From: Pseudomonas sp. PB106 | GTDB taxonomy: Bacteria; Pseudomonadota; Gammaproteobacteria; Pseudomonadales; Pseudomonadaceae | DNA length: 62,517 bases | Assembly (NCBI RefSeq): GCF_009764645.1 | Contig: NZ_RWIM01000198.1 | Coordinates: 1 to 62,517 of the forward strand | Direction: 5' to 3' | In this document: piece by piece, positions 1-7,299 of the stretch | Numbering within the stretch: position 1 is the first letter of the stretch | Layout of the letters: every line of letters starts with the position of its first letter | Position numbers and translations under genes: made by a program | Notes under the pieces: model-generated | Seen by the model: the letters and a program-made list of their open reading frames with translations, nothing else | What the model was told of the DNA's origin: nothing | The model's database searches: none

Positions 1-57
1 CTGCGGCAGCTCCTACACGGTCATGTAGGAGCTGCCGCAGGCTGCGATCTTTTGATC
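1..57. repeat. REP palindrome, GCTGCCG family
   Basis: Perfect inverted repeat: a 17-base arm at 1-17 pairs with 24-40 (core TAGGAGCTGCCGCAG), followed by the family tail GCTGCGATCTTTTGATC. The same unit recurs at 936, 16019, 21585, 30176, 44341 and 52221. It lies just past the stop codon of the first gene, as REPs usually do. Confidence 0.9.
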
Positions 58-345
58 TTAACCGCGAGACTTTTCGATCAGCTCGATGTATTCCGGGGCA
101 TTGCGCTGATCGGCGATCAGCTCAACGAAGGTCTTGCCCTGCTCGTCTTTGCCATCAACGTCATAACCGGCCTCAACGAAGAAGCCCAGAAAGCGTTCGA
201 AGTCGTCGATGCGCAGGCCACGGTATGCCTTGATCAGTTTGTGCAGCGACGGCGAAGTGGCGTCGACCGGCTCAAAATCGAGGAACAGCTTGATCTGCTC
301 ATCGCCGATCTCGTCACCAATCACTTGTTTCTTATCTTTACGCAT
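58..345 (-). CDS. PA4642-family conserved protein
   Basis: Cytosolic protein of 95 residues with no signal peptide and no membrane segment. It starts with a basic stretch (MRKDKKQ) followed by an acidic, leucine-rich body. I recognise it as the small conserved protein found upstream of the hpt-upp region in Pseudomonas (PA4642 in PAO1), so identity rests on sequence recall plus synteny. No catalytic motif can be seen and no function is known to me. It is transcribed leftwards into the REP at the window edge. The gene upstream on the same strand ends about 60 bases away. Confidence 0.75.
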   Translation of the reverse strand: MRKDKKQVIGDEIGDEQIKLFLDFEPVDATSPSLHKLIKAYRGLRIDDFERFLGFFVEAGYDVDGKDEQGKTFVELIADQRNAPEYIELIEKSRG

Positions 346-408
346 TGCCGACTCCAGCTCGCAGACATTACACGGGGCCGGCAGTTTACCCCTGCCCGGC
401 CGCCCGGC

Positions 409-888
409 TCAACGCGATCGCACCGCCCCGGTGTGCAAATCGGCCCAGATATGGCCGTTGGCGTAACTGAGGAACTGCACATACACCGTGTCATTGCGCA
501 GCAGATCAATGATCACGCGGTATTGGGCCTGTGGATAAAACAACGTCAAGGTTTTGCTCTTGTCGTCGTAGATCGGCTTTTTCAGGCTTTTGCTTTCGCC
601 GTCGAAATTCACCAGCACTTGGGTGATGGTTGCGCCCTTGTTCAAGGATTTGCCCTTGAGGCGGATCAGCAGCGGCGAGGTGACCGGGATCGGTTGCTGG
701 TTGGATTGGCGTTGCGCGCCGACGACCACGGAATAATCGGTGACCTGCAGCAGTTGCTGCTGTTCGGGCTCGGCATCGCGCACGGTCAGATCGTCCGGCG
801 GCAGGAACTGGCTGTGCATCGGCGCGGCGGACAGGGGCATGCTGAGGGTCAGCAACAGGGCGGCAAAGCTGCGGATCAAGAGGCGCAT
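409..888 (-). CDS. small secreted protein of unknown function
   Basis: 159 residues. The start was set at the ATG at 888, because the longer frame would put charged and proline residues ahead of a clear signal peptide (MRLLIRSF followed by about 15 hydrophobic residues, likely cut after SAA). The mature part is rich in Gln, Lys and Asp, with no Cys pairs and no membrane segment, so it is probably periplasmic. I do not recognise a domain. It lies between two leftward genes of the conserved PA4642-PA4645 neighbourhood. An alternative start at 924 is possible but less likely. Confidence 0.7.
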   Translation of the reverse strand: MRLLIRSFAALLLTLSMPLSAAPMHSQFLPPDDLTVRDAEPEQQQLLQVTDYSVVVGAQRQSNQQPIPVTSPLLIRLKGKSLNKGATITQVLVNFDGESKSLKKPIYDDKSKTLTLFYPQAQYRVIIDLLRNDTVYVQFLSYANGHIWADLHTGAVRSR

Positions 889-935
889 GACAGGCTCCGG
901 AGGCGGGGCCGAGCACTCTAGCATGGGATTAAAAG

Positions 936-1007
936 CAAAAGATCGCAGCGTTCCGCAGCTCCTACATTGAACCTGTAGGAGCTGCCGAAGGCTGCGATCT
1001 TTTGATC
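936..1007. repeat. REP palindrome pair, GCTGCCG family
   Basis: Two facing REP units: AAAAGATCGCAGC on the left, then CAGCTCCTACA and TGTAGGAGCTGCCG around a short loop, then GCTGCGATCTTTTGATC. It lies in the gap between the hpt-like gene and the secreted protein gene. Confidence 0.9.
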
Positions 1008-1011
1008 TTGC

Positions 1012-1569
1012 TTACATGCCTTTAACGGCAAAGATCCCGTTGGCGTTGCGCCAGTAGCCTTTGTAGTCCATGCCGTAACCGAAGATGTAGCGGTCGATGC
1101 ACGGCAGGCCGACGAAATCGGCTTTCAGGTCAGGACGCGCCTTGCGGTCGTGATCCTTGTCGATCAGCACGGCGGTGTGCACTTTGCGCGCGCCGGCGTG
1201 TTTGCAGAAGTCGATGATCGCGCCGAGGGTGTGACCTTCGTCGAGGATGTCGTCGATGATCAGCACGTCGCGGTCGATGAACGAAACTTCCGGCTTGGCT
1301 TTCCAGAACAGATCGCCGCCGCTGGTTTCGTTGCGATAACGGGTCGCGTGCAGGTACGACGCTTCCAGCGGGAAGTGCAGATGAGTCAGCAGCTTGCCGG
1401 AGAAAATCAGGCCGCCGTTCATCACGCAGAACACCACCGGGTTGCTGTCAGCCAGTTGTTCGTTGATGTGTGCACCGACACGGGCGATGGCCGCTTCGAC
1501 TTCAGCTTCGGTGTACAGGCAGTCAGCCTCTCGCATGACTTGACGGATATGCTCGAGATCAGCGGACAT
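1012..1569 (-). CDS. hpt: hypoxanthine-guanine phosphoribosyltransferase
   Basis: Transfers phosphoribose from PRPP to hypoxanthine or guanine in the cytosol (purine salvage). The 185-residue chain carries the type I PRT PRPP-binding loop, VLIIDDILDEGHT, at about residues 102-114, and the length suits a bacterial HPRT. The start at 1569 is preferred over the longer frame because GGAG lies just upstream. The gene is divergent from upp across a 162-base gap that holds a perfect 16-base palindrome, so both nucleobase salvage genes could share control (inference). In PAO1 the matching gene (PA4645) is annotated only as a purine/pyrimidine PRT, so base preference is not certain. Confidence 0.88.
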   Translation of the reverse strand: MSADLEHIRQVMREADCLYTEAEVEAAIARVGAHINEQLADSNPVVFCVMNGGLIFSGKLLTHLHFPLEASYLHATRYRNETSGGDLFWKAKPEVSFIDRDVLIIDDILDEGHTLGAIIDFCKHAGARKVHTAVLIDKDHDRKARPDLKADFVGLPCIDRYIFGYGMDYKGYWRNANGIFAVKGM

Positions 1570-1659
1570 GGCGCTCTCCAGGGGTGGCGGAATTGGAAAA
1601 GCGGGCAAAGGTACGCATCCATTGAGGCCGAATCAAGCCTTTATGGACTAACGTACAGA

Positions 1660-1675
1660 ATGTCCTATAGGACAT
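1660..1675. promoter_or_regulatory. perfect 16-bp palindrome between hpt and upp
   Basis: ATGTCCTATAGGACAT is its own reverse complement. It lies about midway between the divergent hpt-like and upp starts, where an operator for both would be expected. It has no T-run after it and an unlikely loop for a terminator. No known purine or pyrimidine repressor site that I recall matches it, so the regulator is unknown. Confidence 0.5.
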
Positions 1676-1731
1676 CACCCTCGGATAGATTAATCTAGGC
1701 CGGTTTTTTTGCCCGCCGCCGGAGTTTTTCC

Positions 1732-2370
1732 ATGCCCATCCTCGAGATCCGCCATCCGCTGATCCGTCATAAACTCGGCCTGATGCGCCGCGCCGATATC
1801 AGCACCAAGAATTTCCGTGAGCTCGCTCAGGAAGTCGGCGCCCTGTTGACCTATGAAGCTACAAAAGATTTGCCGCTGGAGTCCTACGATATTGCAGGCT
1901 GGTGCGGCACCGTGTCGGTCGAGAAGATCGCCGGCAAAAAGATCACCGTCGTGCCGATCCTGCGCGCCGGCATCGGCATGCTTGAAGGCGTGCTGAGCCT
2001 GATCCCGGGTGCCAAGGTTTCCGCTGTGGGCGTCGCCCGCAACGAAGAAACCCTGCAAGCGCACACTTATCTGGAAAAACTGGTTCCGGAAATCGACGAA
2101 CGGTTGGCGATGATCATCGACCCGATGCTTGCCACTGGCAGTTCGATGGTTGCGACCATCGACCTGCTGAAGAAAGCCGGCTGCAAAGACATCCGCGCGA
2201 TGGTGCTGGTTGCCGCGCCGGAAGGCATTGCTGCCGTAGAAAAAGCTCACCCGGACGTGACCATCTACACCGCGTCCATCGATGAGCGTTTGAACGAACA
2301 CGGTTACATCATCCCTGGACTTGGCGACGCCGGTGACAAGATCTTCGGCACCAAGCAGAAGGACGCGTAA
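1732..2370 (+). CDS. upp: uracil phosphoribosyltransferase
   Basis: Converts uracil plus PRPP to UMP (pyrimidine salvage). The 212 residues match the usual UPRT length of about 208-212. The PRPP loop MIIDPMLATGSS starts near residue 127, and the C-terminal uracil-binding stretch GYIIPGLGDAGD is present. The N-terminus (PILEIRHPLIRHKLGLMR) is typical of the family. The gene ends two bases before the start of the uracil permease, so uptake and conversion of uracil are co-transcribed. Confidence 0.97.
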   Translation: MPILEIRHPLIRHKLGLMRRADISTKNFRELAQEVGALLTYEATKDLPLESYDIAGWCGTVSVEKIAGKKITVVPILRAGIGMLEGVLSLIPGAKVSAVGVARNEETLQAHTYLEKLVPEIDERLAMIIDPMLATGSSMVATIDLLKKAGCKDIRAMVLVAAPEGIAAVEKAHPDVTIYTASIDERLNEHGYIIPGLGDAGDKIFGTKQKDA

Positions 2371-2372
2371 CC

Positions 2373-3647
2373 ATGCAGCAAGAGTTCAACGATCCGCTCT
2401 GGCGCACGGTGCTGTCCGGCGCCCAGATGCTGTTCGTGGCTTTCGGCGCTTTGGTGCTGATGCCGCTGATCACGGGCCTGGACCCGAACGTGGCACTGTT
2501 TACCGCAGGTCTTGGGACGATTCTGTTCCAGATCGTCACCGGGCGTCAGGTGCCGGTGTTTCTGGCGTCGAGCTTCGCTTTCATCACCCCGATCATTCTC
2601 GCCAAGGGCCAGTTCGGCCTCGCCGCGACCATGGGCGGCGTGATGGCAGCCGGTTTCGTCTATACCTTCCTCGGCCTTGCCGTGAAGATCAAAGGCACTG
2701 GCTTCATCGACCGTCTGCTGCCGCCGGTGGTGATTGGTCCGGTGATCATTTCCATCGGCCTGGCCATGGCGCCGATTGCCGCGAACATGGCGATGGGCAA
2801 GGCTGGCGATGGTTCGGAACTGATCCACTACCAGACCGCGATGCTGATCTCGATGCCGGCGCTGCTGACCACGTTGATCATGGCGGTGTTCGGCAAAGGC
2901 ATCTTCCGCCTGGTGCCGATCATCTCCGGCGTGCTGGTCGGTTTTGCCATGTCGTTCTATTTCGGCGTAGTTGATACGGCGAAGATTGCCGCCGCACCCT
3001 GGTTTGCGATCCCGCATTTCACCGCGCCGGAATTCAACTGGCAGGCGATCCTGTTCATCGTTCCGGTGGCGCTGGCCCCGGCCATTGAACACATCGGCGG
3101 CGTGATTGCCGTGGGTAGCGTGACCGGTCGTGACTATCTGAAGAAGCCAGGTCTGCATCGCACCTTGCTCGGTGACGGCATTGCCACCACCGCAGCCGGT
3201 CTGTTCGGCGGTCCGCCGAACACCACCTACGCCGAAGTGACGGGCGCCGTGATGCTGACCAAGAACTACAACCCGAAAATCATGACCTGGGCGGCGGTTT
3301 TCGCCATCACCCTGGCATTCATCGGCAAGTTCGGCGCGCTGCTGCAGAGCATTCCGGTGCCGGTGATGGGCGGGATTCTGTGCCTGTTGTTCGGTTCGAT
3401 TGCGGCGGTGGGGATGAACACCCTGATCCGTCACAAGATCGATCTGGGCGAAGCACGCAATCTGGTGATCGTCTCGGTGACATTGGTGTTCGGGATTGGC
3501 GGTGTGCTGGTCGGCACCGGCACCGGTCCAGACGACTTCGGCCTCAAAGGCATCGCGCTGTGCGCGGTGGTGGCGATTGCGCTGAACCTGATTCTGCCGG
3601 GCAATGATGGCTGGAAGAACAAGAAGGCGGATGAGCCGCTGATCTAA
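2373..3647 (+). CDS. uraA: uracil permease (NCS2 family)
   Basis: Inner-membrane uracil:proton symporter. The 424 residues are almost wholly hydrophobic, with about 12-14 membrane segments. The NCS2 signature regions are visible: PAIEHIGGVIAVGSVTGRD in the middle and GLFGGPPNTTYAEVTGA shortly after, which carry the substrate-contacting glutamates in UraA. It follows upp with a two-base gap (operon) and is followed by a REP. Specificity for uracil is inferred from the family and from upp next to it. Confidence 0.95.
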   Translation: MQQEFNDPLWRTVLSGAQMLFVAFGALVLMPLITGLDPNVALFTAGLGTILFQIVTGRQVPVFLASSFAFITPIILAKGQFGLAATMGGVMAAGFVYTFLGLAVKIKGTGFIDRLLPPVVIGPVIISIGLAMAPIAANMAMGKAGDGSELIHYQTAMLISMPALLTTLIMAVFGKGIFRLVPIISGVLVGFAMSFYFGVVDTAKIAAAPWFAIPHFTAPEFNWQAILFIVPVALAPAIEHIGGVIAVGSVTGRDYLKKPGLHRTLLGDGIATTAAGLFGGPPNTTYAEVTGAVMLTKNYNPKIMTWAAVFAITLAFIGKFGALLQSIPVPVMGGILCLLFGSIAAVGMNTLIRHKIDLGEARNLVIVSVTLVFGIGGVLVGTGTGPDDFGLKGIALCAVVAIALNLILPGNDGWKNKKADEPLI

Positions 3648-3679
3648 ACCTTTAGATCGTCATCGCCGGACAGATAGCT

Positions 3680-3742
3680 ATCGCGAGCAGGCTCACTCCT
3701 ACAAGGTTAACGCAATGCCTGTAGGAGTGAGCCTGCTCGCAA
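3680..3742. repeat. REP palindrome, GAGTGAGCCTGCTCGC family
   Basis: The left arm ATCGCGAGCAGGCTCACTCC pairs with GGAGTGAGCCTGCTCGC on the right across a short spacer. It sits between the convergent ends of uraA and hemH. Same family as 7090, 41537 and 58647. Confidence 0.9.
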
Positions 3743-3749
3743 TTTGCTT

Positions 3750-4775
3750 TTAGAGGGCCAGCGGTGCCCGCTCGCAGAGGGTCGCCAGCGCCTTCGCCCA
3801 TTGCGGGTCATCATTGAGGCACGGCACCAACACCAACTCCTCGCCCCCCGCTTCGCGGAACTGTTCCTTGCCGCGATCGCCAATCTCTTCCAGCGTCTCG
3901 ATGCAGTCGGCAACAAACGCCGGGCACATCACCAGCAACTTCTTCACACCGCTTTTACCCAGCTCATCCAGCCGCGCTTCGGTGTACGGCTCGATCCACT
4001 TCGCCCGCCCCAGACGGGACTGAAACGATACCGACCATTTGCCCTCCGGCAGGCCCATGCGCTCAGCAAACAGCGCCGCCGTGCGCAGGCATTGCGCGCG
4101 ATAACAGGTCGCCATGACCGCAGGCGAGGCGTTCTTGCAGCAGTCGTCATTCTTGAAGCAGTGATTGCCGGTCGGATCGAGTTTGGTCAGATGCCGCTCG
4201 GGCAAGCCGTGGAAGCTCAGCAACAAGTGATCGTAGTCCTGCTGCAGATGCGGTTTGGCGCTTTCGACCAGCGCGTCGAGGTATTCGGGCTGATCGTAGA
4301 ACGGTTGCAGTACCGACAGGTTCACATCGAGTTTCTTCTCGCGAATCACCCGTTTGGCTTCTTCGATCACCGTGGTGGTGGTGCTGTCGGCGAACTGTGG
4401 ATACAGCGGCGCCAGCGTGATGCGCTTGTGCCCCGCCGCGACCAGTTTCAGCAGGCAGGTTTCAATCGATGGCTCGCCGTAACGCATCGCCAGTTCCACC
4501 GGGCCTTGGGTCCACTGCATGGTCATCTGCTGTTGCAAGCGACGGCTGAGCACCACCAGCGGCGAGCCCTCCTCCCACCAGATCGACGCATAGGCGTGGG
4601 CCGACTGCTCCGGACGTTTGATCAGGATCAGCGACACCAGCAGACGCCGCACCGGCCACGGCAGGTCGATCACGTACGGGTCCATCAGGAATTGATTGAG
4701 GTAGCTGCGCACATCGGCCACCGAGGTGGAGGCCGGGGAACCCAGATTGACCAGAAGCAAAGCGTGATCGGTCAT
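3750..4775 (-). CDS. hemH: ferrochelatase
   Basis: Inserts ferrous iron into protoporphyrin IX, the last step of protohaem synthesis; usually membrane-associated. The 341 residues start with the family hallmark ALLLVNLGSP. The active-site region LSFHGLPERH holds the conserved histidine, and the second signature with the conserved glutamate (CIETLEEI) follows. A C-terminal cluster with several cysteines lies around NDDCCKN. The ATG at 4775 follows the TIGR01777 gene by 13 bases on the same strand, so the two form one transcription unit reading away from the light-linked block. Confidence 0.96.
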   Translation of the reverse strand: MTDHALLLVNLGSPASTSVADVRSYLNQFLMDPYVIDLPWPVRRLLVSLILIKRPEQSAHAYASIWWEEGSPLVVLSRRLQQQMTMQWTQGPVELAMRYGEPSIETCLLKLVAAGHKRITLAPLYPQFADSTTTTVIEEAKRVIREKKLDVNLSVLQPFYDQPEYLDALVESAKPHLQQDYDHLLLSFHGLPERHLTKLDPTGNHCFKNDDCCKNASPAVMATCYRAQCLRTAALFAERMGLPEGKWSVSFQSRLGRAKWIEPYTEARLDELGKSGVKKLLVMCPAFVADCIETLEEIGDRGKEQFREAGGEELVLVPCLNDDPQWAKALATLCERAPLAL

Positions 4776-4788
4776 GCAACGTCCTATT

Positions 4789-5691
4789 TCAGAGGCGGCT
4801 GGAGAGGTCGTCCAGAGCCGCGCGTAAATCCGTGAACTGGAAAGTGAAACCCGCTTCCAGCAAGCGTGCCGGCAAAGCCTTCTGACCGCCGAGCAACAAC
4901 AAAGACATCTCGCCGAGACCGACCTTCAGAGCCAGGGTCGGCATCGGCATGAACGCCGGACGGTGCAGAACACTGCCCAGCGTCTTGGCAAATTCGCGAT
5001 TGCGCACCGGTTGCGGCGCGCACGCATTATAAGGACCACTGGCCTGCTCGCGGTGCAGAAGAAAATCAATCAGGGCGATTTGGTCGTTGATATGAATCCA
5101 CGGCATCCACTGCCGGCCATTACCCAAAGGCCCGCCGAGCCCGAGCTTGAACGGCAGCAACAGCCGCGACAAAAAGCCGCCGTCGGCCGACAGCACCAAC
5201 CCGGTTCGCACCAGCACCACGCGGATGCCCTGCGCTTCGGCTCGCTGCGCGGTTTCTTCCCAGGCGATGCACAACTGGCTGGCGAAATCGTCGATCACCG
5301 GCGGCGACTCTTCGGTCAGTTCGCGTTCACCGCCGTCGCCATACCAGCCAATCGCCGATCCGGAAATCAGCAACGCCGGTTTCTGTGATCGGGTGTCCAG
5401 CCACGCCAACAGGCTTTCCGTCAGCGTTATGCGGCTGCTCCACAACAGCGCTTTGCGTCGATGGGTCCACGGCCGATCGGCAATCGGAGCGCCCGCCAGG
5501 TTGATGATGGCGTCCAGCGGCTCGTCGCCCAGGTCTTCGAGACGTGCGATGCCACGTACCTGCGCACCGCAGATTTTCGCGACTTTCTCCGGCTTGCGAC
5601 TCCACACCGTCAGGCGATGGCCCTGCCCCAACCAGTGTCGGCAGAGCTGACGTCCGATCAAACCAGTACCGCCGGTCAGCAATATGTGCAT
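4789..5691 (-). CDS. TIGR01777 family epimerase-like oxidoreductase
   Basis: 300-residue member of the extended SDR superfamily (YfcH/SulA-like). It opens with the NAD(P)-binding glycine motif GGTGLIGRQL (about residues 7-16). The family's SGSAIGWYGDGG stretch follows mid-protein, and the C-terminal half contains the DUF1731-type ending (LPARLLEAGF). The enzymatic substrate is unknown for the family. It is the first gene of a leftward pair with hemH. Its start faces the FAD oxidoreductase gene across a 197-base gap that holds a PplR-like direct repeat, so it could respond to light as well (inference). Confidence 0.88.
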   Translation of the reverse strand: MHILLTGGTGLIGRQLCRHWLGQGHRLTVWSRKPEKVAKICGAQVRGIARLEDLGDEPLDAIINLAGAPIADRPWTHRRKALLWSSRITLTESLLAWLDTRSQKPALLISGSAIGWYGDGGERELTEESPPVIDDFASQLCIAWEETAQRAEAQGIRVVLVRTGLVLSADGGFLSRLLLPFKLGLGGPLGNGRQWMPWIHINDQIALIDFLLHREQASGPYNACAPQPVRNREFAKTLGSVLHRPAFMPMPTLALKVGLGEMSLLLLGGQKALPARLLEAGFTFQFTDLRAALDDLSSRL

Positions 5692-5817
5692 GACATCTTC
5701 CTCGCGTGGCGTTTAACCCGGATCACTAGTCTATTTTTAAAAGCAGGGATCTTTTCTATCGGGCAGGCTCTATTGTTTAACCATAGGCCAAGCTGTCAGA
5801 ACGAGAACGCTAGAAGT

Positions 5818-5841
5818 TATACCAAAAAACAAAATTGTACA
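5818..5841. promoter_or_regulatory. PplR/LitR-like direct repeat (one mismatch)
   Basis: TATACC-N12-TGTACA. The published P. putida PplR1 site is T(G/A)TACA-N12-TGTA(C/T)A, so only the last base of the left half differs. The repeat lies about 48 bases before the FAD oxidoreductase start. A further lone TGTACA at 5863-5868 falls in the same gap without a partner at 12-base spacing. It may act on the divergent TIGR01777-hemH pair too. No convincing -35/-10 pair could be assigned here. Confidence 0.6.
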
Positions 5842-5888
5842 GGTTTCATCCACGGCGTAGTCTGTACAGAAAGGTAAACGAGGCCCCT

Positions 5889-6875
5889 ATGACTGTACCT
5901 ATCGCAATCATCGGCACCGGCATCGCCGGACTCTCCGCCGCCCAGGCTCTGACAGAGACCGGGCATACCGTGCAACTGTTCGATAAAAGCCGCGGCAGCG
6001 GTGGGCGCATGTCGAGCAAACGCAGCGACGCCGGTTCGCTGGACATGGGCGCGCAATATTTCACCGCCCGCGACCGCCGCTTCGTCACCGAAGTGCAGCG
6101 TTGGCAAAGCCAGGGCTGGGCCGCCGAGTGGACGCCGCAGCTCTACACCTATCAGGGCGGGCAACTGAACCTGTCGCCGGACGAGCAGACCCGCTGGGTC
6201 GGCGCGCCGCGCATGAGCGCCATCACCCGTGGCTTGCTCGATGGCCTGGAAGTGCATTTCGCCTGCCGCATCACCGAAGTGTTTCGCGGTGAAGAGCACT
6301 GGCATTTGCAGGATTCCGAGGGCTTCACCCACGGCCCCTTCAGCCATGTGGTGATCGCCACGCCGGCACCGCAAGCCACCGCATTGCTGGCTGCCGCACC
6401 GAAACTCGCCGGTGCCGCCGCCGGGGTGAAAATGGACCCGACCTGGGCCGTCGCTCTCGCCTTCGAAACACCACTGGATACGCCGATCGAAGGCTGCTTT
6501 GTGCAGGACAGCCCGCTCGACTGGCTGGCGCGCAACCGCAGCAAACCGGGGCGCGACACCACCCTCGACACTTGGGTGCTGCATGCGACCAGTGCGTGGA
6601 GCCGGCAACACATCGATCTGTCCAAGGAAGCGGTGATCGAGCAACTGCACGGCGCCTTCGCCGAACTGTTGCACAGCGCGATGCCAGCGCCGACGTTCAG
6701 CCTCGCCCATCGCTGGCTCTATGCACGCCCGGCGACGGGGCATGAATGGGGCACGCTGGCCGATGCCGATCTGGGCCTGTACGCCTGCGGCGACTGGTGC
6801 CTGTCGGGGCGTGTGGAGGGTGCGTGGTTGAGTGGTCAGGAGGCTGCGCGCCGCTTGCACGAGCACCTGCAATGA
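5889..6875 (+). CDS. NAD(P)/FAD-dependent oxidoreductase (renalase-like)
   Basis: 328 residues. The N-terminal Rossmann motif is VPIAIIGTGIAGLSAAQAL, followed by an acidic/basic pair typical of FAD binding (LFDKSRGSGGRMSSKR) and the flavin-contact stretch DMGAQYFTAR. The C-terminus has the second FAD motif (LYACGDWCLSGRVEGAWLSG). The start at 5889 avoids an unlikely basic extension in the longer frame. Its stop overlaps the start of the Trp-rich gene (ATGA). The upstream PplR-like repeat suggests light control. The substrate is unknown. Cytosolic, with no signal peptide. Confidence 0.85.
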   Translation: MTVPIAIIGTGIAGLSAAQALTETGHTVQLFDKSRGSGGRMSSKRSDAGSLDMGAQYFTARDRRFVTEVQRWQSQGWAAEWTPQLYTYQGGQLNLSPDEQTRWVGAPRMSAITRGLLDGLEVHFACRITEVFRGEEHWHLQDSEGFTHGPFSHVVIATPAPQATALLAAAPKLAGAAAGVKMDPTWAVALAFETPLDTPIEGCFVQDSPLDWLARNRSKPGRDTTLDTWVLHATSAWSRQHIDLSKEAVIEQLHGAFAELLHSAMPAPTFSLAHRWLYARPATGHEWGTLADADLGLYACGDWCLSGRVEGAWLSGQEAARRLHEHLQ

Positions 6876-7087
6876 ACCGCATCAATCCGCGCAAATTGCT
6901 GCTGTCGAAATGGACAGCAGCCCACCCGCAGAACCGTGAAAAGCATTTTCTGGTGACCGAGTTGTTCCGTGATGAGGAAGGCACGGTGCTGGAAGTTGAA
7001 TTGCAGGCGGTGTTGACCCAGCGTGCTGAACGGCTTGATTGGCAGATTCTCAAGAACAGCGAGCATTGGTTATTGGGTTGGCAATAG
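6872..7087 (+). CDS. TIGR02450 family Trp-rich small protein
   Basis: 71 residues, overlapping the preceding flavoprotein gene by the ATGA arrangement, so translation is probably coupled. The sequence matches the conserved Trp-rich family: NRINPRKLLLSKWTA at the start, KHFLVTELFRDEEG in the middle, and tryptophans at LDWQIL and EHWLLGW. The function is unknown. The family often occurs beside cryptochrome/photolyase genes, which fits this context. The gene is followed immediately by a REP pair. Confidence 0.88.
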   Translation: MNRINPRKLLLSKWTAAHPQNREKHFLVTELFRDEEGTVLEVELQAVLTQRAERLDWQILKNSEHWLLGWQ

Positions 7088-7089
7088 AC

Positions 7090-7183
7090 CCTGTAGGAGT
7101 GAGCCTGCTCGCGATAGCGGTGGGTCAGCCACATCTGTGCTCACTGACACAACGCTATCGCGAGCAGGCTCACTCCTACAGGG
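7090..7183. repeat. REP pair, GAGTGAGCCTGCTCGC family
   Basis: CCTGTAGGAGTGAGCCTGCT and its tail CGCGATAGCG (7090-7119) face the reverse complement at 7153-7183. It lies just past the Trp-rich gene stop and ends 22 bases before the first exact PplR-like operator. Confidence 0.92.
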
Positions 7184-7205
7184 ATCGCATTCCAATTCAA
7201 AAAGT

Positions 7206-7229
7206 TATACAAACAATTTGACTTGTACA
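7206..7229. promoter_or_regulatory. PplR/LitR direct repeat 1 (exact match)
   Basis: TATACA-N12-TGTACA, an exact match to the published PplR1 consensus T(G/A)TACA-N12-TGTA(C/T)A. The right half directly follows, and the spacer contains, the -35 hexamer TTGACT (7218-7223). Binding would therefore block RNA polymerase. It starts exactly 50 bases before the second copy. Confidence 0.78.
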
Positions 7230-7245
7230 CCTTTGAATCTATGCT
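7218..7245 (+). promoter_or_regulatory. sigma-70-type promoter of the photolyase operon
   Basis: TTGACT at 7218-7223 and TATGCT at 7240-7245, with a 16-base spacer. Predicted start of transcription is near 7252, giving a leader of about 50 bases. Operator 1 covers the -35 and operator 2 covers the first transcribed bases, a layout suited to repression relieved by light. Confidence 0.6.
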
Positions 7246-7255
7246 AAGTCAATGT

Positions 7256-7279
7256 TGTACAGAGATTGCACTCTGTACA
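7256..7279. promoter_or_regulatory. PplR/LitR direct repeat 2 (exact match)
   Basis: TGTACA-N12-TGTACA, again an exact match to the PplR1 consensus. It lies just downstream of the predicted transcription start and 21 bases before the DUF523 start codon. The 50-base offset from repeat 1 puts the two sites on nearly the same helix face, so cooperative binding is possible. Confidence 0.75.
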
Positions 7280-7299
7280 GGTTTAGATTCGAGGTGCTT

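Noticed and set aside
1..57. CRISPR-like repeats (recurring 25-35 base units)
   Set aside because: Units are palindromic REPs scattered singly or in facing pairs across 60 kb, with no regular spacers and no cas genes.
5863..5868. Third PplR half-site as part of a second direct repeat near 5863
   Set aside because: No TRTACA-like half at 12-base spacing on either side, so it is not counted as a full site.
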